From contig NZ_CP034087.1 of assembly GCF_003855495.1 (NCBI RefSeq), positions 248,001-312,000 of the forward strand: a stretch of DNA of 64,000 nucleotides, written 5' to 3'. Shown piece after piece: positions 25,267-34,604 of this stretch; within the stretch, counting starts at the first letter, position 1; the number at the start of each line of letters is the position of its first letter. The position numbers and the translations under genes are program-made. Source of the DNA: Methylocystis rosea (lineage in GTDB: Bacteria; Pseudomonadota; Alphaproteobacteria; Rhizobiales; Beijerinckiaceae). The notes below the pieces were generated by a model. That model had not been told where the DNA came from and did not search any database. It saw only the letters and a program-made list of their open reading frames with translations.

Positions 25267-26130
25267 TCACGCCTTTTCCGCCCTGATCACATCCTCGACG
25301 GTGCGCAGGCCGGGCTCCGGCGACATGACCAGAACCGCCATATTGCCCGGCGCATGTTCGTTCTTCCACATTTTGGTGTGGGCGAGCGGAATCTTCTCCC
25401 AAGGGAAGACTTCCGACATGCAGGGATCGACGCGGCGGTCGAGCACGAAGCGGTTGGCGGCCGAGGCCTGTTTCAGATGCGCGAAATGCGAGCCCTGGAT
25501 CCGCTTCTGGCGCATCCACACATAGCGCGCGTCAAAGGTGAGATTGAAGCCCGTCGTGCCGGCGCAGAACACCACCATGCCGCCGCGCTTCACGACGAGG
25601 CAGGAGACGGGGAAGGTCGATTCGCCGGGATGTTCAAAGACGATGTCCACGTCCTTCTTGCCGGTGATGTCCCAGATCGCCTTGCCGAAGGCGCGGGCGG
25701 TCTTGGTCCATTCGTTGAATTCGGGCGTGTTGACCTTGGGCAACTGCCCCCAGCATTTGAAGTCCTTGCGATTGATGACGCCCTTGGCGCCGAGCGAGAG
25801 CACATAATCGCGCTTGCTCTCATCCGAGATGACGCCGATGGCGTTGGCGCCCGCGGCGGCGCAGAGCTGCACGCCGAAGACGCCGAGCCCGCCCGAGGCC
25901 CCCCAGACGAGCACATTGTCGCCGGGCTTAAGCTGATGCGGCGCATGACCGAACAGCATGCGATAGGCGGTGGCGAGAGTGAGCGTGTAGCAGGCCGCTT
26001 CCTCCCAGGTGAGGTGCTTGGGCCGCTCCATCAGCTGGCGGTCCTGCACGCGGCAGAATTGGGCGAAGGAGCCGTCCGGCGTCTCATAACCCCAGATGCG
26101 CTGCGAGGCGGAGAACATCGGGTCGCCGAG
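25267..26130 (-). pseudogene. Truncated second copy of crotonyl-CoA carboxylase/reductase
   Basis: About 285 residues, from GDPMFSASQRIWGYETPDG to the C-terminus, match residues about 140-430 of the complete ccr at 48-49 kb almost throughout, including the NADPH-binding WGASGGLGVFGVQ and FEHPGE. The N-terminal domain is missing. At about 26128-26130 the sequence switches to an SDR fragment on the opposite strand, and the open frame beyond it is an antisense artefact. It lies directly upstream of the acyl ligase operon on the same strand. Confidence 0.85.
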
Positions 26131-26379
26131 CAACTGCCCGCGGATGAGGAAGGCGCGCTCGTCAACATCATCGACCAGCGCGTCTGGTGCCTGACGGCGC
26201 GCTATTTCAGCTATACGCTCGCCAAATCCGCGCTCTGGACCGCGACGCGCACCATGGCTCAGGCTTACGCGCCAAATATTTGCGTCAATGCCGAGGGGCC
26301 GTGCCCCGTGTTTCTCAACGAGGAACTGGGCGCCCGCGCGTTCGAAATCGCAGCGCGCGCCGCTGGGCCAAGCCGCTGA
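26128..26379 (+). pseudogene. C-terminal fragment of a short-chain dehydrogenase (FolM/pteridine reductase-like)
   Basis: About 83 residues read QLPADEEGALVNIIDQRVWC and ATRTMAQAYAPNICVNAEGP, with the catalytic YxxxK in SYTLAKSALW. The pattern VNIIDQRVW...SY(T)xxKxALW is typical of alphaproteobacterial dihydromonapterin/pteridine reductase-like SDRs. The N-terminal NAD(P)-binding half is missing, and the usual GPGPT is GPCPV here. It abuts the truncated ccr head to head, marking a rearrangement junction. Confidence 0.7.
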
Positions 26380-26613
26380 CGTTCCGCGCGCGGCGAGCGG
26401 CTCTTGGCACGTAGGCAACGCAGTTCAAGTTGAGGCGGCGATCATCGGCGCGCGATGATGGACTCGATGTAAAAAAATCGCCGCTACGCGTGACCGCGCC
26501 ATTTGCGCCGCTAGAAAGATTCTCGTGACATGACAGCCGCGCGCCATTGTTCGTAGTGGAAAAGCGGCTGGTCATGTGGAAAATTGAAGCACAGGAAAGC
26601 TGGAGCGCAGTCG

Positions 26614-27993
26614 ATGACGAGCCTCAAGACAGTTTTGGCGGCGACCGATCTCTCCTCCAACTCGGCCGCCGCCCTCGATCGCGGCGCTCTGATCGCAAAG
26701 GCGGCCGGAGCGCGCTACGACGTGGTGCATGCGACTGGCCGGGGACTGACGGAGGCGTTACGAGAGTTTCTTGGCGAGAATGTCGAGGCGATCTCGGGGA
26801 GACTTGTCGAAAAGGCTCGAGAACAGCTGATCAAAGCAGCGTCGGAGGCTTGTGGCGCCAGTGAGATCGGCGTCAGCGCGCATGTCAAAACCGGATCCGC
26901 TGCGGAGGCGATTCCCGCCTGCGCCGAGTCCCTTTGCTCGGACCTGATCGTGCTCGGCGCGCACGGCCGCGGCTTTCTGTCTAGACTCTCACTGGGCTCT
27001 ACCGCTTCGCGAGTTATCAGCAACAGTGGCGGACGCCCAGTTCTTATCGTGAAGGAGCGGCCCCGCCACGCCTACGAGCGCGTGCTCGTGGCGGTAGATT
27101 TTTCACCCACTTCGGAGACGGCGATCGGGCTTGCCCGCCTAGCCGCTCCGGGAGCCCATATCGTCTTGCTGCATGTCTTCGACGACCCCTTGTTCGAAGA
27201 GACTATGGAGCATTTCACAGACAGCGATTTCATTGCTTCGAAATATAAGGAACGCGCAACCGCGGAACTGCATGAAATAGCCAAGTCGGCCGGCCTGCCG
27301 CCATCGGAATACACGGCGCTTGTCGTGCGCGGTGAAGCAAAGCGGGAAATTGTCGCCGAGGAAGAGAAGCTCGAGTGCGATCTTGTCATCTTGGGCAAGC
27401 ACGGATCCCACGTCACAGAGGAGCTTCTGCTCGGCAGCGTTGCGAACGGCGTATTGGCCGAGTCGCAACGCGACGTGCTCATTGTCGTCGATGAACGCAT
27501 GCCGCCCATATGGAGCTATCCCAACAAACGCGGAGCGACGACAAGGCTGCTCCGGCCGGATCAGTTCGACGTGAGCAACTGGAGCGCTGGCGCAGCTGAT
27601 CCGCTCGCATCGATCGTCGCTGGCGCGACAGGCGAGGCGATTGCCAATGCCCTGCGCGACGCATTCACGAGAGACAACGCCTGTCTGTTCGAGTTCGGTG
27701 CGACGATTCTCGATCCAGACATTGAAGCGCGGCCGACGGACCTCGTCATGACGCTTCCCTTTGAAAAGACCGGCGAAGCCTGGCAGGGTCCGTTGCTAGT
27801 AGTCTCGCTCGAGAACATCGTGCAAGGGCACATCGACGCGCTCGATGTTGGCGACGGCGGCTTTCCGGATCCGGAAGGCATGGCTAAGCTTCGCGACGGT
27901 CTTCACATGCTCGCCAACAGAATCAAGGTGGCGTTGGTCCGCAACGCCCGCAAGATCGACAAGCGTGAGGAGCACAAGGCGCCGCTGTGGTGA
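26614..27993 (+). CDS. Double universal stress protein with a C-terminal extension
   Basis: A 459-residue protein with two tandem UspA domains (about 3-145 and 150-295). Each has the ATP-binding signature G-2x-G-9x-G(S/T): GAHGRGFLSRLSLGST and GKHGSHVTEELLLGSV. The last 160 residues form an extra domain (NWSAGAADPLASIVAG...HIDALDVGDGGFPDPEG...) that I do not recognise. The ATG at 26614 begins MTSLKTVLAATDLS, as expected of a Usp domain. It lies next to, but divergent from, the oxoacid dehydrogenase operon. Usp proteins with such operons often belong to low-oxygen or stationary-phase responses, but no regulator site was seen. Confidence 0.85.
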   Translation: MTSLKTVLAATDLSSNSAAALDRGALIAKAAGARYDVVHATGRGLTEALREFLGENVEAISGRLVEKAREQLIKAASEACGASEIGVSAHVKTGSAAEAIPACAESLCSDLIVLGAHGRGFLSRLSLGSTASRVISNSGGRPVLIVKERPRHAYERVLVAVDFSPTSETAIGLARLAAPGAHIVLLHVFDDPLFEETMEHFTDSDFIASKYKERATAELHEIAKSAGLPPSEYTALVVRGEAKREIVAEEEKLECDLVILGKHGSHVTEELLLGSVANGVLAESQRDVLIVVDERMPPIWSYPNKRGATTRLLRPDQFDVSNWSAGAADPLASIVAGATGEAIANALRDAFTRDNACLFEFGATILDPDIEARPTDLVMTLPFEKTGEAWQGPLLVVSLENIVQGHIDALDVGDGGFPDPEGMAKLRDGLHMLANRIKVALVRNARKIDKREEHKAPLW

Positions 27994-28504
27994 CAAGCCC
28001 ACCCCGGGACGCTGATTCACGAGGGAGATGGACGGGCCACACGCGATCCAATCCGCCAGCATCCAGCTGCCGGGACCGGTCAGTTTCGGCGCCGCCGATG
28101 GAAGCGGCAGACGGCCGCGTAGCGCGCTCTACGCCTTTCTGACCGCGAAGGGGCCTGACCAAATGTGGTCGAGCGCCGCGGGCGGCCGATAGCGATCAAT
28201 CCGCGCGCCCCTCCGCCGTGTGCGTGCGGCTTCGCTGCACAACTGCCGCTCGGCTTCACCGCCGGCGTCACGGGCGCGGTGGACGCGGGGGCTGAGCAAC
28301 GGGACGTCGTTCGCCATCAACGGCGGCCAATATACCGCGCGGTGGAGCAGCCCGCTATTCGGCGGCTGGCGGTAGCCTCAGAGTAAGACCGTATGTCCAC
28401 TACCGTTGTCAATCAGCATTGAACCGGGACCCTGGATCGGCGTCCAAAATTATCTCTTCTCTATTCGGCCGGCAGAGGTCAGCGCGTTCAGGCGAAAAAC
28501 TCCA
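27994..28504. other. Non-coding or decayed DNA
   Basis: I see no supportable gene here. Short open frames exist on both strands because of the high GC content, but none has a ribosome binding site together with a recognisable domain. It precedes two recognisable gene fragments and is probably eroded sequence. Confidence 0.5.
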
Positions 28505-28660
28505 TTTTGTTCGCTCGCGGGCGATGCGGCCGGTTCTGCAGCCCGACAATCCGGTGTGGGCCGACTGGCGCGCGCGGCTCGAAGACCATCTTGGTGCCTA
28601 TGCGATCGAGCCGCTCGCGCTTTGCGCCGCGCGCTTTTTCGATCGCGGCGGGGCGTGGAA
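28505..28660 (+). pseudogene. Fragment of DNA repair protein RecO
   Basis: In frame, about 45 residues read RSRAMRPVLQPDNPVWADWR then EDHLGAYAIEPLALCAARFF. They resemble the N-terminal OB-fold end of alphaproteobacterial RecO (RAMRPVLQPGNxVxxxWRARLxxHLGxxxVE). Similarity fades after about 28660 and both ends of the gene are missing. Confidence 0.55.
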
Positions 28661-28735
28661 CGGCGTCGGCCTTAATCTTCGCGCCTGTGCGCTCACTGGC
28701 GCGCGAGGATTTGGCTTATACCAAAGGCTACAATG

Positions 28736-28882
28736 TTGACCGATATGGGCCCAGTCTCGCATTCCGATTGAGGTGATTGTTTTGGGTTCGGCGATGAGCT
28801 TTCGCCATGTGTCACAAGCGGCGTCGATGATGGCGTCGTAGGTTTCAAACACGCGGTTTGAGTTATGGTGATTGATTGAGCG
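28736..28882 (-). pseudogene. C-terminal remnant of an IS630-like transposase
   Basis: About 48 residues read SNRVFETYDAIIDAACDTWR then KLIAEPKTITSIGMRDWAHI, the characteristic end of IS630-type transposases (NRVFKTYDDIVDACCDAWNKL...ITSIGLRDWAH). The catalytic region is absent. Flanking sequence up to the fhcA upstream block contains nothing I can name. Confidence 0.65.
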
Positions 28883-29206
28883 CCCGGTAGCGCCGTCATG
28901 CTTGCCGATCAGGCTGTTGAGCTTGCCGAGCAGGCGCTCGACCACGCCGCCCTGATCAACATGGCCTCCGTTGTCGCGCTGGATCGCGATGTACGTTCTG
29001 CCCAGCCTCGCTGGAAGGCCTTGACGATTGGCTTGGCATGCGCGGCGCCCCGCAACTCGAGCCAAGCCTCCTTCGAGCAGTTGGCGAGGCCAAGGGCGAC
29101 GGCAAGCGTACTCGGGCCTTGAGCCCTTGGAAGATAAGCCACCTAAGCCGACAGCGACTTCCGGATGGCAATTAGCGCAAGACGGTTTCGCTATTTTTGA
29201 ACGGTG

Positions 29207-29258
29207 TATTCGATAAATAGAAATTTAGCTAACGTACGCGCGCAGTTAAACATAGGAG
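29207..29258 (+). promoter_or_regulatory. Conserved upstream block of fhcA copy 1
   Basis: This A/T-rich block (TATTCGATAAATAG..., then a GCGCGC core and CATAGG) aligns over about 50 nt, with roughly a dozen differences, to 41871-41919 upstream of fhcA copy 2. It stands out from the GC-rich surroundings and lies 130-180 nt before the fhcA start, so it is a good candidate for the promoter or regulator site of both copies. Confidence 0.6.
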
Positions 29259-29268
29259 AGAAAGCGCT

Positions 29269-29397
29269 GTGGAAGCGGCATCGAGCGGTCGGGCAACCGT
29301 TGTCCCGCGCGACACAGTCGCCCCGCGAGACGGGCGACGGCGCGCCGAGGTCGTCGAAGCCATTAGGGCGAAAGTTTCGGAGGACGCATGGCGCTGA
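29269..29397 (+). pseudogene. Short ORF, probable C-terminal tail of fhcB
   Basis: A 42-residue frame from a GTG (after AGGAGAG) ends VEAIRAKVSEDAWR and its TGA overlaps the fhcA start. The second fhcA copy is preceded by a frame ending [11 protein letters not shown] with the identical overlap. In methylotrophs fhcB lies directly upstream of fhcA, so both are probably the 3' end of a deleted fhcB. Identification is by position and by the shared ending only. Confidence 0.45.
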
Positions 29398-31025
29398 CAG
29401 TTTTACGCGGCGGCCATGTCGTCGATCCCGCGACAGGGCAGGACGCGATCGGCGACATATGGTTCGAGGACGGCCGCATCGTCGCGTCTCCAGACGGCCG
29501 TAAGCCGGACCGGGAAATCGACGTTTCCGGCCATATCGTGATGGCCGGCGCCATCGACATTCATTCGCATATCGCCGGCGGCAATGTGAATACGGCGCGG
29601 CTGCTGCTCCCCGAGTTGCATCGCGCCATTCGCGCCCGGCTCGCCGGCACGCCGCTCTCCACCGCCAAATGGTCGACCTTCGAGACCGGACGCCTTTATG
29701 CGCAGATGGGCTTCACCACCGTCGTCGAGCCGGCGATGGCGCCGCATCACGCATTGCAGACCCATCTCGAACTCAATGACGTGCCCATCATCGATAGGGG
29801 CGCGCTCACCGTTCTCGGCAATGACGACTTCCTGCTCGGCATGTTGCGCGACGGCGAAAAAGACGGCGCGATCAACGACTATGTCGCTCAGACCGTCGAG
29901 AACACCCGTTCGCTCGGATTGAAATGCATCAATCCGGGCGGCGTCGAAGCCTTCAAGGAAAATATGCGCGCCTTCGGTCTCGACGACGTGGTGCCTTTTT
30001 ACGGCCTGACCTCGCGTCAGATTTTCCAGACGCTTCAGAAGGCGACGCAGGCGGTGGGCATTGCGCATCCGCTGCATCTGCACATGAATAATCTGGGGCT
30101 CGCCGGCAATATCGAGACGGCGCTCGCGACGATCGACGCGGCGCAGGGCCTGCCTCTCCATCTCGCGCATGTGCAGTTCTACGCCTATGGCACCGAGGGC
30201 AAGAACGGCTTCTCCTCCGCCGGCGCGCGCTTCGCCGAGAAGATCAACGCCAATAAGAATGTGAGCGTCGATGTCGGCCAGGTCATGTTCTCGCAAACGG
30301 TGACCATCTCCTCCGACGTCTTAAAGCAATTCAACAGCCTGCCGGGCGCCAGTCCCAAGAAGGGCGCGATTTTCGACGGCGACGCCAATGGCGGCGGCAT
30401 CGTGCCTTACGCCTATAAGGTCTCGAACTATTACAACGCCGTCCAATGGGCGGCGGGGCTGGAGCTGTTCCTGCTTATCGACAATCCCGAGCAGGTGTAT
30501 TTCACCACCGATCACCCCAATGGCGGGCCGTTCACGACCTATCCCGAACTCTTCGCGCTGCTGATGAGCGCCGACCTGCGCGCGCAACATATTTCGCGCC
30601 TGCCGGCGGAAGCATTGGAGCATACGACGCTGCCGTCGATCACGCGGGAATACACCTTCTATGAAATTGCTCAGATGAGCCGCTCCGGCGCGGCGAAGCT
30701 TTTCGGTTTCACGGACCGGGGCCAGCTCGGGCCGGGCGCAATCGCTGACATCGCGGTCTATAAGCCGAGCCGCGACATCGCCGGCATGTTCCGCCGCGCG
30801 GCCTATGTTTTCAAGGACGGCGAGCTTGTCGTGCGCGACGGGGAGGTCTCCCGCTATACGCGCGGCAAGACGCTGCATATCCGGCCGCGTTACGATCAAA
30901 AGATCGTCAAGCGCCTCGATTCCTATTACGACGAGCTTTACGGCTTGCCGCGCACGATTTTCGACCTGCCAGACGCCGCGCTGCCGAATACGGACGCCTT
31001 TGCGGAGGTCGCATGTCGAATCTAG
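29388..31025 (+). CDS. fhcA: Formylmethanofuran dehydrogenase subunit A, copy 1
   Basis: A 545-residue amidohydrolase-fold subunit of the formyltransferase/hydrolase (Fhc) complex. In methylotrophs this complex removes the formyl group from the methanofuran-type carrier to release formate, the last step of H4MPT-linked formaldehyde oxidation. Metal ligands are seen as [10 protein letters not shown] (HxH, residues 58-67), with further His residues in HLHMNNLG and [11 protein letters not shown] and the Asp in [17 protein letters not shown]. It is full length and nearly identical over its whole length to copy 2 at 42.1 kb. fhcB is reduced to a tail and fhcD is broken, so the protein must work with partners encoded elsewhere. 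Confidence 0.95.
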   Translation: MALTVLRGGHVVDPATGQDAIGDIWFEDGRIVASPDGRKPDREIDVSGHIVMAGAIDIHSHIAGGNVNTARLLLPELHRAIRARLAGTPLSTAKWSTFETGRLYAQMGFTTVVEPAMAPHHALQTHLELNDVPIIDRGALTVLGNDDFLLGMLRDGEKDGAINDYVAQTVENTRSLGLKCINPGGVEAFKENMRAFGLDDVVPFYGLTSRQIFQTLQKATQAVGIAHPLHLHMNNLGLAGNIETALATIDAAQGLPLHLAHVQFYAYGTEGKNGFSSAGARFAEKINANKNVSVDVGQVMFSQTVTISSDVLKQFNSLPGASPKKGAIFDGDANGGGIVPYAYKVSNYYNAVQWAAGLELFLLIDNPEQVYFTTDHPNGGPFTTYPELFALLMSADLRAQHISRLPAEALEHTTLPSITREYTFYEIAQMSRSGAAKLFGFTDRGQLGPGAIADIAVYKPSRDIAGMFRRAAYVFKDGELVVRDGEVSRYTRGKTLHIRPRYDQKIVKRLDSYYDELYGLPRTIFDLPDAALPNTDAFAEVACRI

Positions 31026-31207
31026 TTCGCAACGGCGTACGCATGCTGTTCTTCGGCTCTTCGACGAAGGGTGCGGAGAAGGCGCTCATCAATCGCGTCG
31101 GCCAGAGCATTCTCACTTGTCCAGGCGCTGCGCTCTATTCGGTTTTCGACGGCGATCTCAAGATCAAGGTCGACCACTCGATGCGCCAGCCCGATGATTG
31201 GAAGTAG
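31013..31207 (+). pseudogene. fhcD remnant with internal deletion
   Basis: The frame starts with MSNLVRNGV, the usual FhcD N-terminus, overlapping fhcA by 13 nt. It then jumps to RMLFFGSSTKGAEKALINRV and ILTCPGAALYSVFDGDLKIK, which belongs near residues 80-130 of formyltransferase (compare the general pattern GVxLLxF...GQxxLTCPTTAxY). The deletion may have joined two sites ending in Gly-Val. It stops after 64 residues; a functional Ftr/FhcD has about 300. Confidence 0.75.
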
Positions 31208-31347
31208 ATGTGACGCACGACATAATGGAGATCATCGCCCATCGATTCCGATGGATGGGAGAAATGCGTCTTTGGCCTGCTCTTCAAGATTACGGGTACG
31301 CTCGTTAAAAAATATAAGAAGAGCCGCTTTGGATTTGTGAGGTGACC

Positions 31348-32079
31348 ATGTGGTCTGAACTGCGCGGACTGAAAGACGAGATCGATTTTGGCACCCCGCC
31401 ACGAGATGGATCGCCCGTAACGCTTGATATCGACGACGTGACCGTCACGGTCCCAGCGGGCAGTTCGGTGATGTTCGCGGCCGCTGCGGCCGGGCGGGCC
31501 ATCCCGAAGCTTTGCGCGACAGATATGCTGGAGGCCTTCGGCAGCTGCCGCGTCTGCCTCGTCGAGATCGAGGACCGCAACGGCTATCCAGCGAGCTGCA
31601 CGACGCCCGTCGCGGAAGGAATGAAAGTCAGTACGCAAACGCCGGCGCTGCGAAGACTGCGTCACGGCGTCTTGGAGCTTTACCTTTCGGACTTTCCCCC
31701 GAGCGAAATTCCTGATGGCTGGAGCGAATTCCACGAGACGCTCAAGGCGGAAGGCGTCACCGAAAGCCGCTATGGCAATGGCCGCAATCACTTCGACGCC
31801 ACGATCGATCAATCCAATCCCTATTTCCTCTTCGACCCCGCCAAGTGCATCGTCTGCAGCCGCTGCGTGCGCGCCTGCGCAGAAGTGCAAGGAACCTTCG
31901 CGCTGACCATCACTGGAAGGAGTTTCGAATCAAAGGTCGCAGCGAGCCAGGACCAGCCGTTCTTCGAATCGGAATGCGTCAGTTGTGGCGCGTGCGTACA
32001 GGCTTGTCCCAGCCATGCGCTGGTCGAGAAGAGCCTGTTCGAAGGAGAATATCGTCATGCCGAACCCGCTAAAGCCTGA
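31348..32079 (+). CDS. Formate dehydrogenase Fe-S subunit (separate N-terminal ferredoxin-like domain)
   Basis: About 243 residues. Residues 20-110 form a [2Fe-2S] ferredoxin domain (LCATDMLEAFGSCRVCLVEI...PASC). A His/Asp-rich linker and two [4Fe-4S] motifs follow (CIVCSRCVRAC and CVSCGACVQAC). This is the NuoG/HoxU-like domain that in most NAD-linked formate dehydrogenases is fused to the N-terminus of the alpha subunit. Here it ends with its own stop and overlaps the catalytic ORF by 23 nt. I chose the ATG at 31348 (GAGG 5 nt upstream) over the GTG at 31342. It would pass electrons from the Mo site to an acceptor subunit that is not encoded here. Confidence 0.88.
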   Translation: MWSELRGLKDEIDFGTPPRDGSPVTLDIDDVTVTVPAGSSVMFAAAAAGRAIPKLCATDMLEAFGSCRVCLVEIEDRNGYPASCTTPVAEGMKVSTQTPALRRLRHGVLELYLSDFPPSEIPDGWSEFHETLKAEGVTESRYGNGRNHFDATIDQSNPYFLFDPAKCIVCSRCVRACAEVQGTFALTITGRSFESKVAASQDQPFFESECVSCGACVQACPSHALVEKSLFEGEYRHAEPAKA

Positions 32080-34219
32080 CAGGTCCGTCATCACGACCTG
32101 CGCCTATTGTGGCGTCGGCTGCGGCTTCAAGGCCGAGACGCGTGGCGGCAAGATCGTGCGCATGATGCCTTGGAAGGAGGGAAAGGCGAACCACGGCCAC
32201 AGCTGCATCAAAGGCCGCTTCGCCTACGACTATTACAATGCGCCTGACCGTGTGCGCACGCCGCTGATCCGCGCCTCGATCGACGATCCGTGGACGCCGG
32301 TCTCGTGGGACGAGGCATTCGCCTACGCCGCGAAGGAGTTCAAGCGCATCCAGGCCAAATACGGCGTTAAGTCGGTCGGCGCCGTCTCCAGCTCGCGCTG
32401 CACGAATGAGGAAATCTTCCTCACGCAGAAATTCGCGCGCGCGGTGCTCGGCAACAACAATATCGACAACTGCGCCCGCATCTGCCACTCGCCAACGCAG
32501 TTCGGCCTGACGAACACCATCGGCGCGGGCGCGGCGAGCCAGCACTTCGATTCTATCCTTCAGGCCGACGTCATCATGGTCGTCGGCGCCAATCCGACGG
32601 AAGGCCATCCGGTCTTCGGCTCGCTGATGAAGCGCCGCATCCGCCAGGGCGCGAAGCTGATTGTCATCGATCCGCGCAAGACCGAGACGGTGGAATCGGC
32701 CCATTGCAAGGCCGACGTGCATCTCGCCATACGCCCCGGCACCAATGTCGCGATCCTCGACAGCATCGCGCATGTCGTCGTGCGCGAGAAGCTCTACAAT
32801 GAAGAATTCGTGCGCGCCCGCTGCGAGGTGAAGGAGTTCGAAAACTGGAAGGCGCTTGTCGGCTCCGACAAATATGCGCCGGAAGTCATCGGGCCGCTCG
32901 CCGGCGTCGATCCGGCGGCCATCCGCAAGGCGGCGCAGATGTATGCCGGCGGTCCCAACAGCGCCATCTATTACGGCCTCGGCGTCACCGAACATTCGCA
33001 GGGCTCGACCGGCGTGATGTGCCTTGGCAATCTGGGTCTCTCCTGCGGCATGCTCGGACGCGAGGGCGTCGGCGTGAACCCGCTGCGCGGCCAGGGCAAT
33101 GTGCAAGGCGGAAGCTGCCTCGGCAGCTGGCCGCATGTGTTCAGCGGCTATCGTTTCGTCACAGACGACGCCACCCGCCATAGTTTCGAGGCCGAATGGG
33201 GCGTGACGCTGGACGCGGAGCCGGGCCTGCGCCTGCCCAACATGCTCGACTCGGCGGTCGCGGGAGCCTTCAAGGGCATGTATGTTATGGGCGAGGATCC
33301 GGTGCAGAGTGATCCCAACCAGCATCACGTCATCGCCGCGATGAAGAACATGGAGTGCGTCGTGCTCCATGATCTCTTCCTCAACGAGACGTCGAAATAC
33401 GCGCACGTCTTCTTCCCAGGCTCGTCTTCACTGGAGAAGGACGGCACCTTCACCAACGCGGAGCGACGCGTGTCGCGCGTGCGCAAGGTTGTGGAGCCGC
33501 TTGCCGGCTATCAGGACTGGGAGATCACCGTAAGGGTCATGAACGCCATGGGCTACAAGGTCTCGTACGATAATCCCGGCCAGGTGCTGGATGAGATCGC
33601 GCGGCTCTCGCCCGCCTATCGCGGCATGAGCTTCGCGCTGATCGACCGCGTCGGCTCGGCGCAATGGCCCTGCGACGAAAACGCGCCGGAAGGCACGGAG
33701 GTGCTGCATCGCGTGAAGTTCCCCCGCGCCAACGGGCTCGGCGCCTTCATGCTGACCGAATATGTTCCGACCGCCGAACGCACCTCGGACCAATATCCGC
33801 TGCTGCTGACCACGGGCCGTATCCTGACCCAATACAATGTCGGCACGCAGACGCGCCGCACAGCGAACTCCATGTGGCATCCTGAGGATGTCCTCGAGAT
33901 CAACGCGGATGACGCGGCGCCGCGCGGGGTGAATGATGGCGACTGGGTGAAGGTCACGAGCCGCTTCGGTCAGATCGAACTGCGCGCCAAGATTTCCGAG
34001 CGCGTCAATCCCGGCGTCGCTTATACGACGTTCCACCACGCGAAGTCGAAAGCGAACGCCGTCACCTCGGACCTCTCCGATTGGGCGACGAACTGCCCGG
34101 AATATAAGGTCACCGCGGTCGACGTGGTGCGCTTTTCGGCGCCAAGTTCGTCTGGCGCCGACGCGCAGGAAAGGCCGGACGTCGCTTCAACGCCGCGCGA
34201 ATTGGAGCCGGCTGAATGA
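32057..34219 (+). CDS. Formate dehydrogenase catalytic (molybdenum/tungsten-bisMGD) subunit
   Basis: A 720-residue molybdopterin oxidoreductase. The N-terminal [4Fe-4S] motif is CAYCGVGCGFKAE...GHSCIKGRF. The metal-ligand Cys is probably in NCARICHSPT, the formate dehydrogenase signature. Cofactor-binding stretches such as GANPTEGHPV, GVGVNPLRGQGNVQGG and the C-terminal LLLTTGRILTQYNVGTQTRR are seen. The ATG at 32057 has a clear AAGGAG. It oxidises formate to CO2, following the Fhc step, and delivers reducing power. The diaphorase subunits (FdsB/FdsG type) and the FdhD sulfurtransferase are missing from the window. Confidence 0.94.
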   Translation: MPNPLKPDRSVITTCAYCGVGCGFKAETRGGKIVRMMPWKEGKANHGHSCIKGRFAYDYYNAPDRVRTPLIRASIDDPWTPVSWDEAFAYAAKEFKRIQAKYGVKSVGAVSSSRCTNEEIFLTQKFARAVLGNNNIDNCARICHSPTQFGLTNTIGAGAASQHFDSILQADVIMVVGANPTEGHPVFGSLMKRRIRQGAKLIVIDPRKTETVESAHCKADVHLAIRPGTNVAILDSIAHVVVREKLYNEEFVRARCEVKEFENWKALVGSDKYAPEVIGPLAGVDPAAIRKAAQMYAGGPNSAIYYGLGVTEHSQGSTGVMCLGNLGLSCGMLGREGVGVNPLRGQGNVQGGSCLGSWPHVFSGYRFVTDDATRHSFEAEWGVTLDAEPGLRLPNMLDSAVAGAFKGMYVMGEDPVQSDPNQHHVIAAMKNMECVVLHDLFLNETSKYAHVFFPGSSSLEKDGTFTNAERRVSRVRKVVEPLAGYQDWEITVRVMNAMGYKVSYDNPGQVLDEIARLSPAYRGMSFALIDRVGSAQWPCDENAPEGTEVLHRVKFPRANGLGAFMLTEYVPTAERTSDQYPLLLTTGRILTQYNVGTQTRRTANSMWHPEDVLEINADDAAPRGVNDGDWVKVTSRFGQIELRAKISERVNPGVAYTTFHHAKSKANAVTSDLSDWATNCPEYKVTAVDVVRFSAPSSSGADAQERPDVASTPRELEPAE

Positions 34220-34497
34220 CAAGCGGCGCGCAAAATGGCGAGGTGATGGCGCTGGAGCGCATCGTTGTCATGGCGAATCAAATCGGCGATTTTTTCGCGC
34301 CCTATCCTTTGGAGCGGCGCGCCGAGGGGATTCGCAACCATCTGCGGACCTATTGGGATCCGCGGATGCGCGACGAATTGCTGGAGCATATCGCCTCAGG
34401 CGGCGCTGGCCTCGCGCCGCATGTCATCGCGGGCGCTAAGCTTTTGCGTGACGACTCGCATGCGAAACCGGGCTATTACGGCCCGCCCAAAGCGTGA
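34216..34497 (+). CDS. fdsD: Formate dehydrogenase delta subunit (FdsD-like)
   Basis: A 93-residue protein matching Fds[20 protein letters not shown] near the N-terminus, then [24 protein letters not shown]. It overlaps the catalytic subunit gene by 4 nt (ATGA). FdsD proteins are small partners of soluble NAD-dependent formate dehydrogenases, probably for assembly or stability. Its presence supports the assignment of the upstream genes to the Fds group rather than to membrane-bound Fdh. Confidence 0.9.
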   Translation: MTSGAQNGEVMALERIVVMANQIGDFFAPYPLERRAEGIRNHLRTYWDPRMRDELLEHIASGGAGLAPHVIAGAKLLRDDSHAKPGYYGPPKA

Positions 34498-34604
34498 TCT
34501 GTCCGCGGAGTCGGTCGGTGGGCGAACGGCCGGAATCAGGCAGGCCCTCTCTCGATAAAGTGAAAGTTGAAGGCCTGGTGGCGCGATCAACTGAGAGGCG
34601 TTTA

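Noticed and set aside
25267..26418. A 383-residue crotonyl-CoA reductase homologue as an intact gene
   Set aside because: The first 95 or so residues are antisense to an SDR fragment; the N-terminal catalytic domain of Ccr is absent.
32069..33406. A 445-residue minus-strand frame
   Set aside because: Antisense to the formate dehydrogenase catalytic subunit; no domain or start signal.
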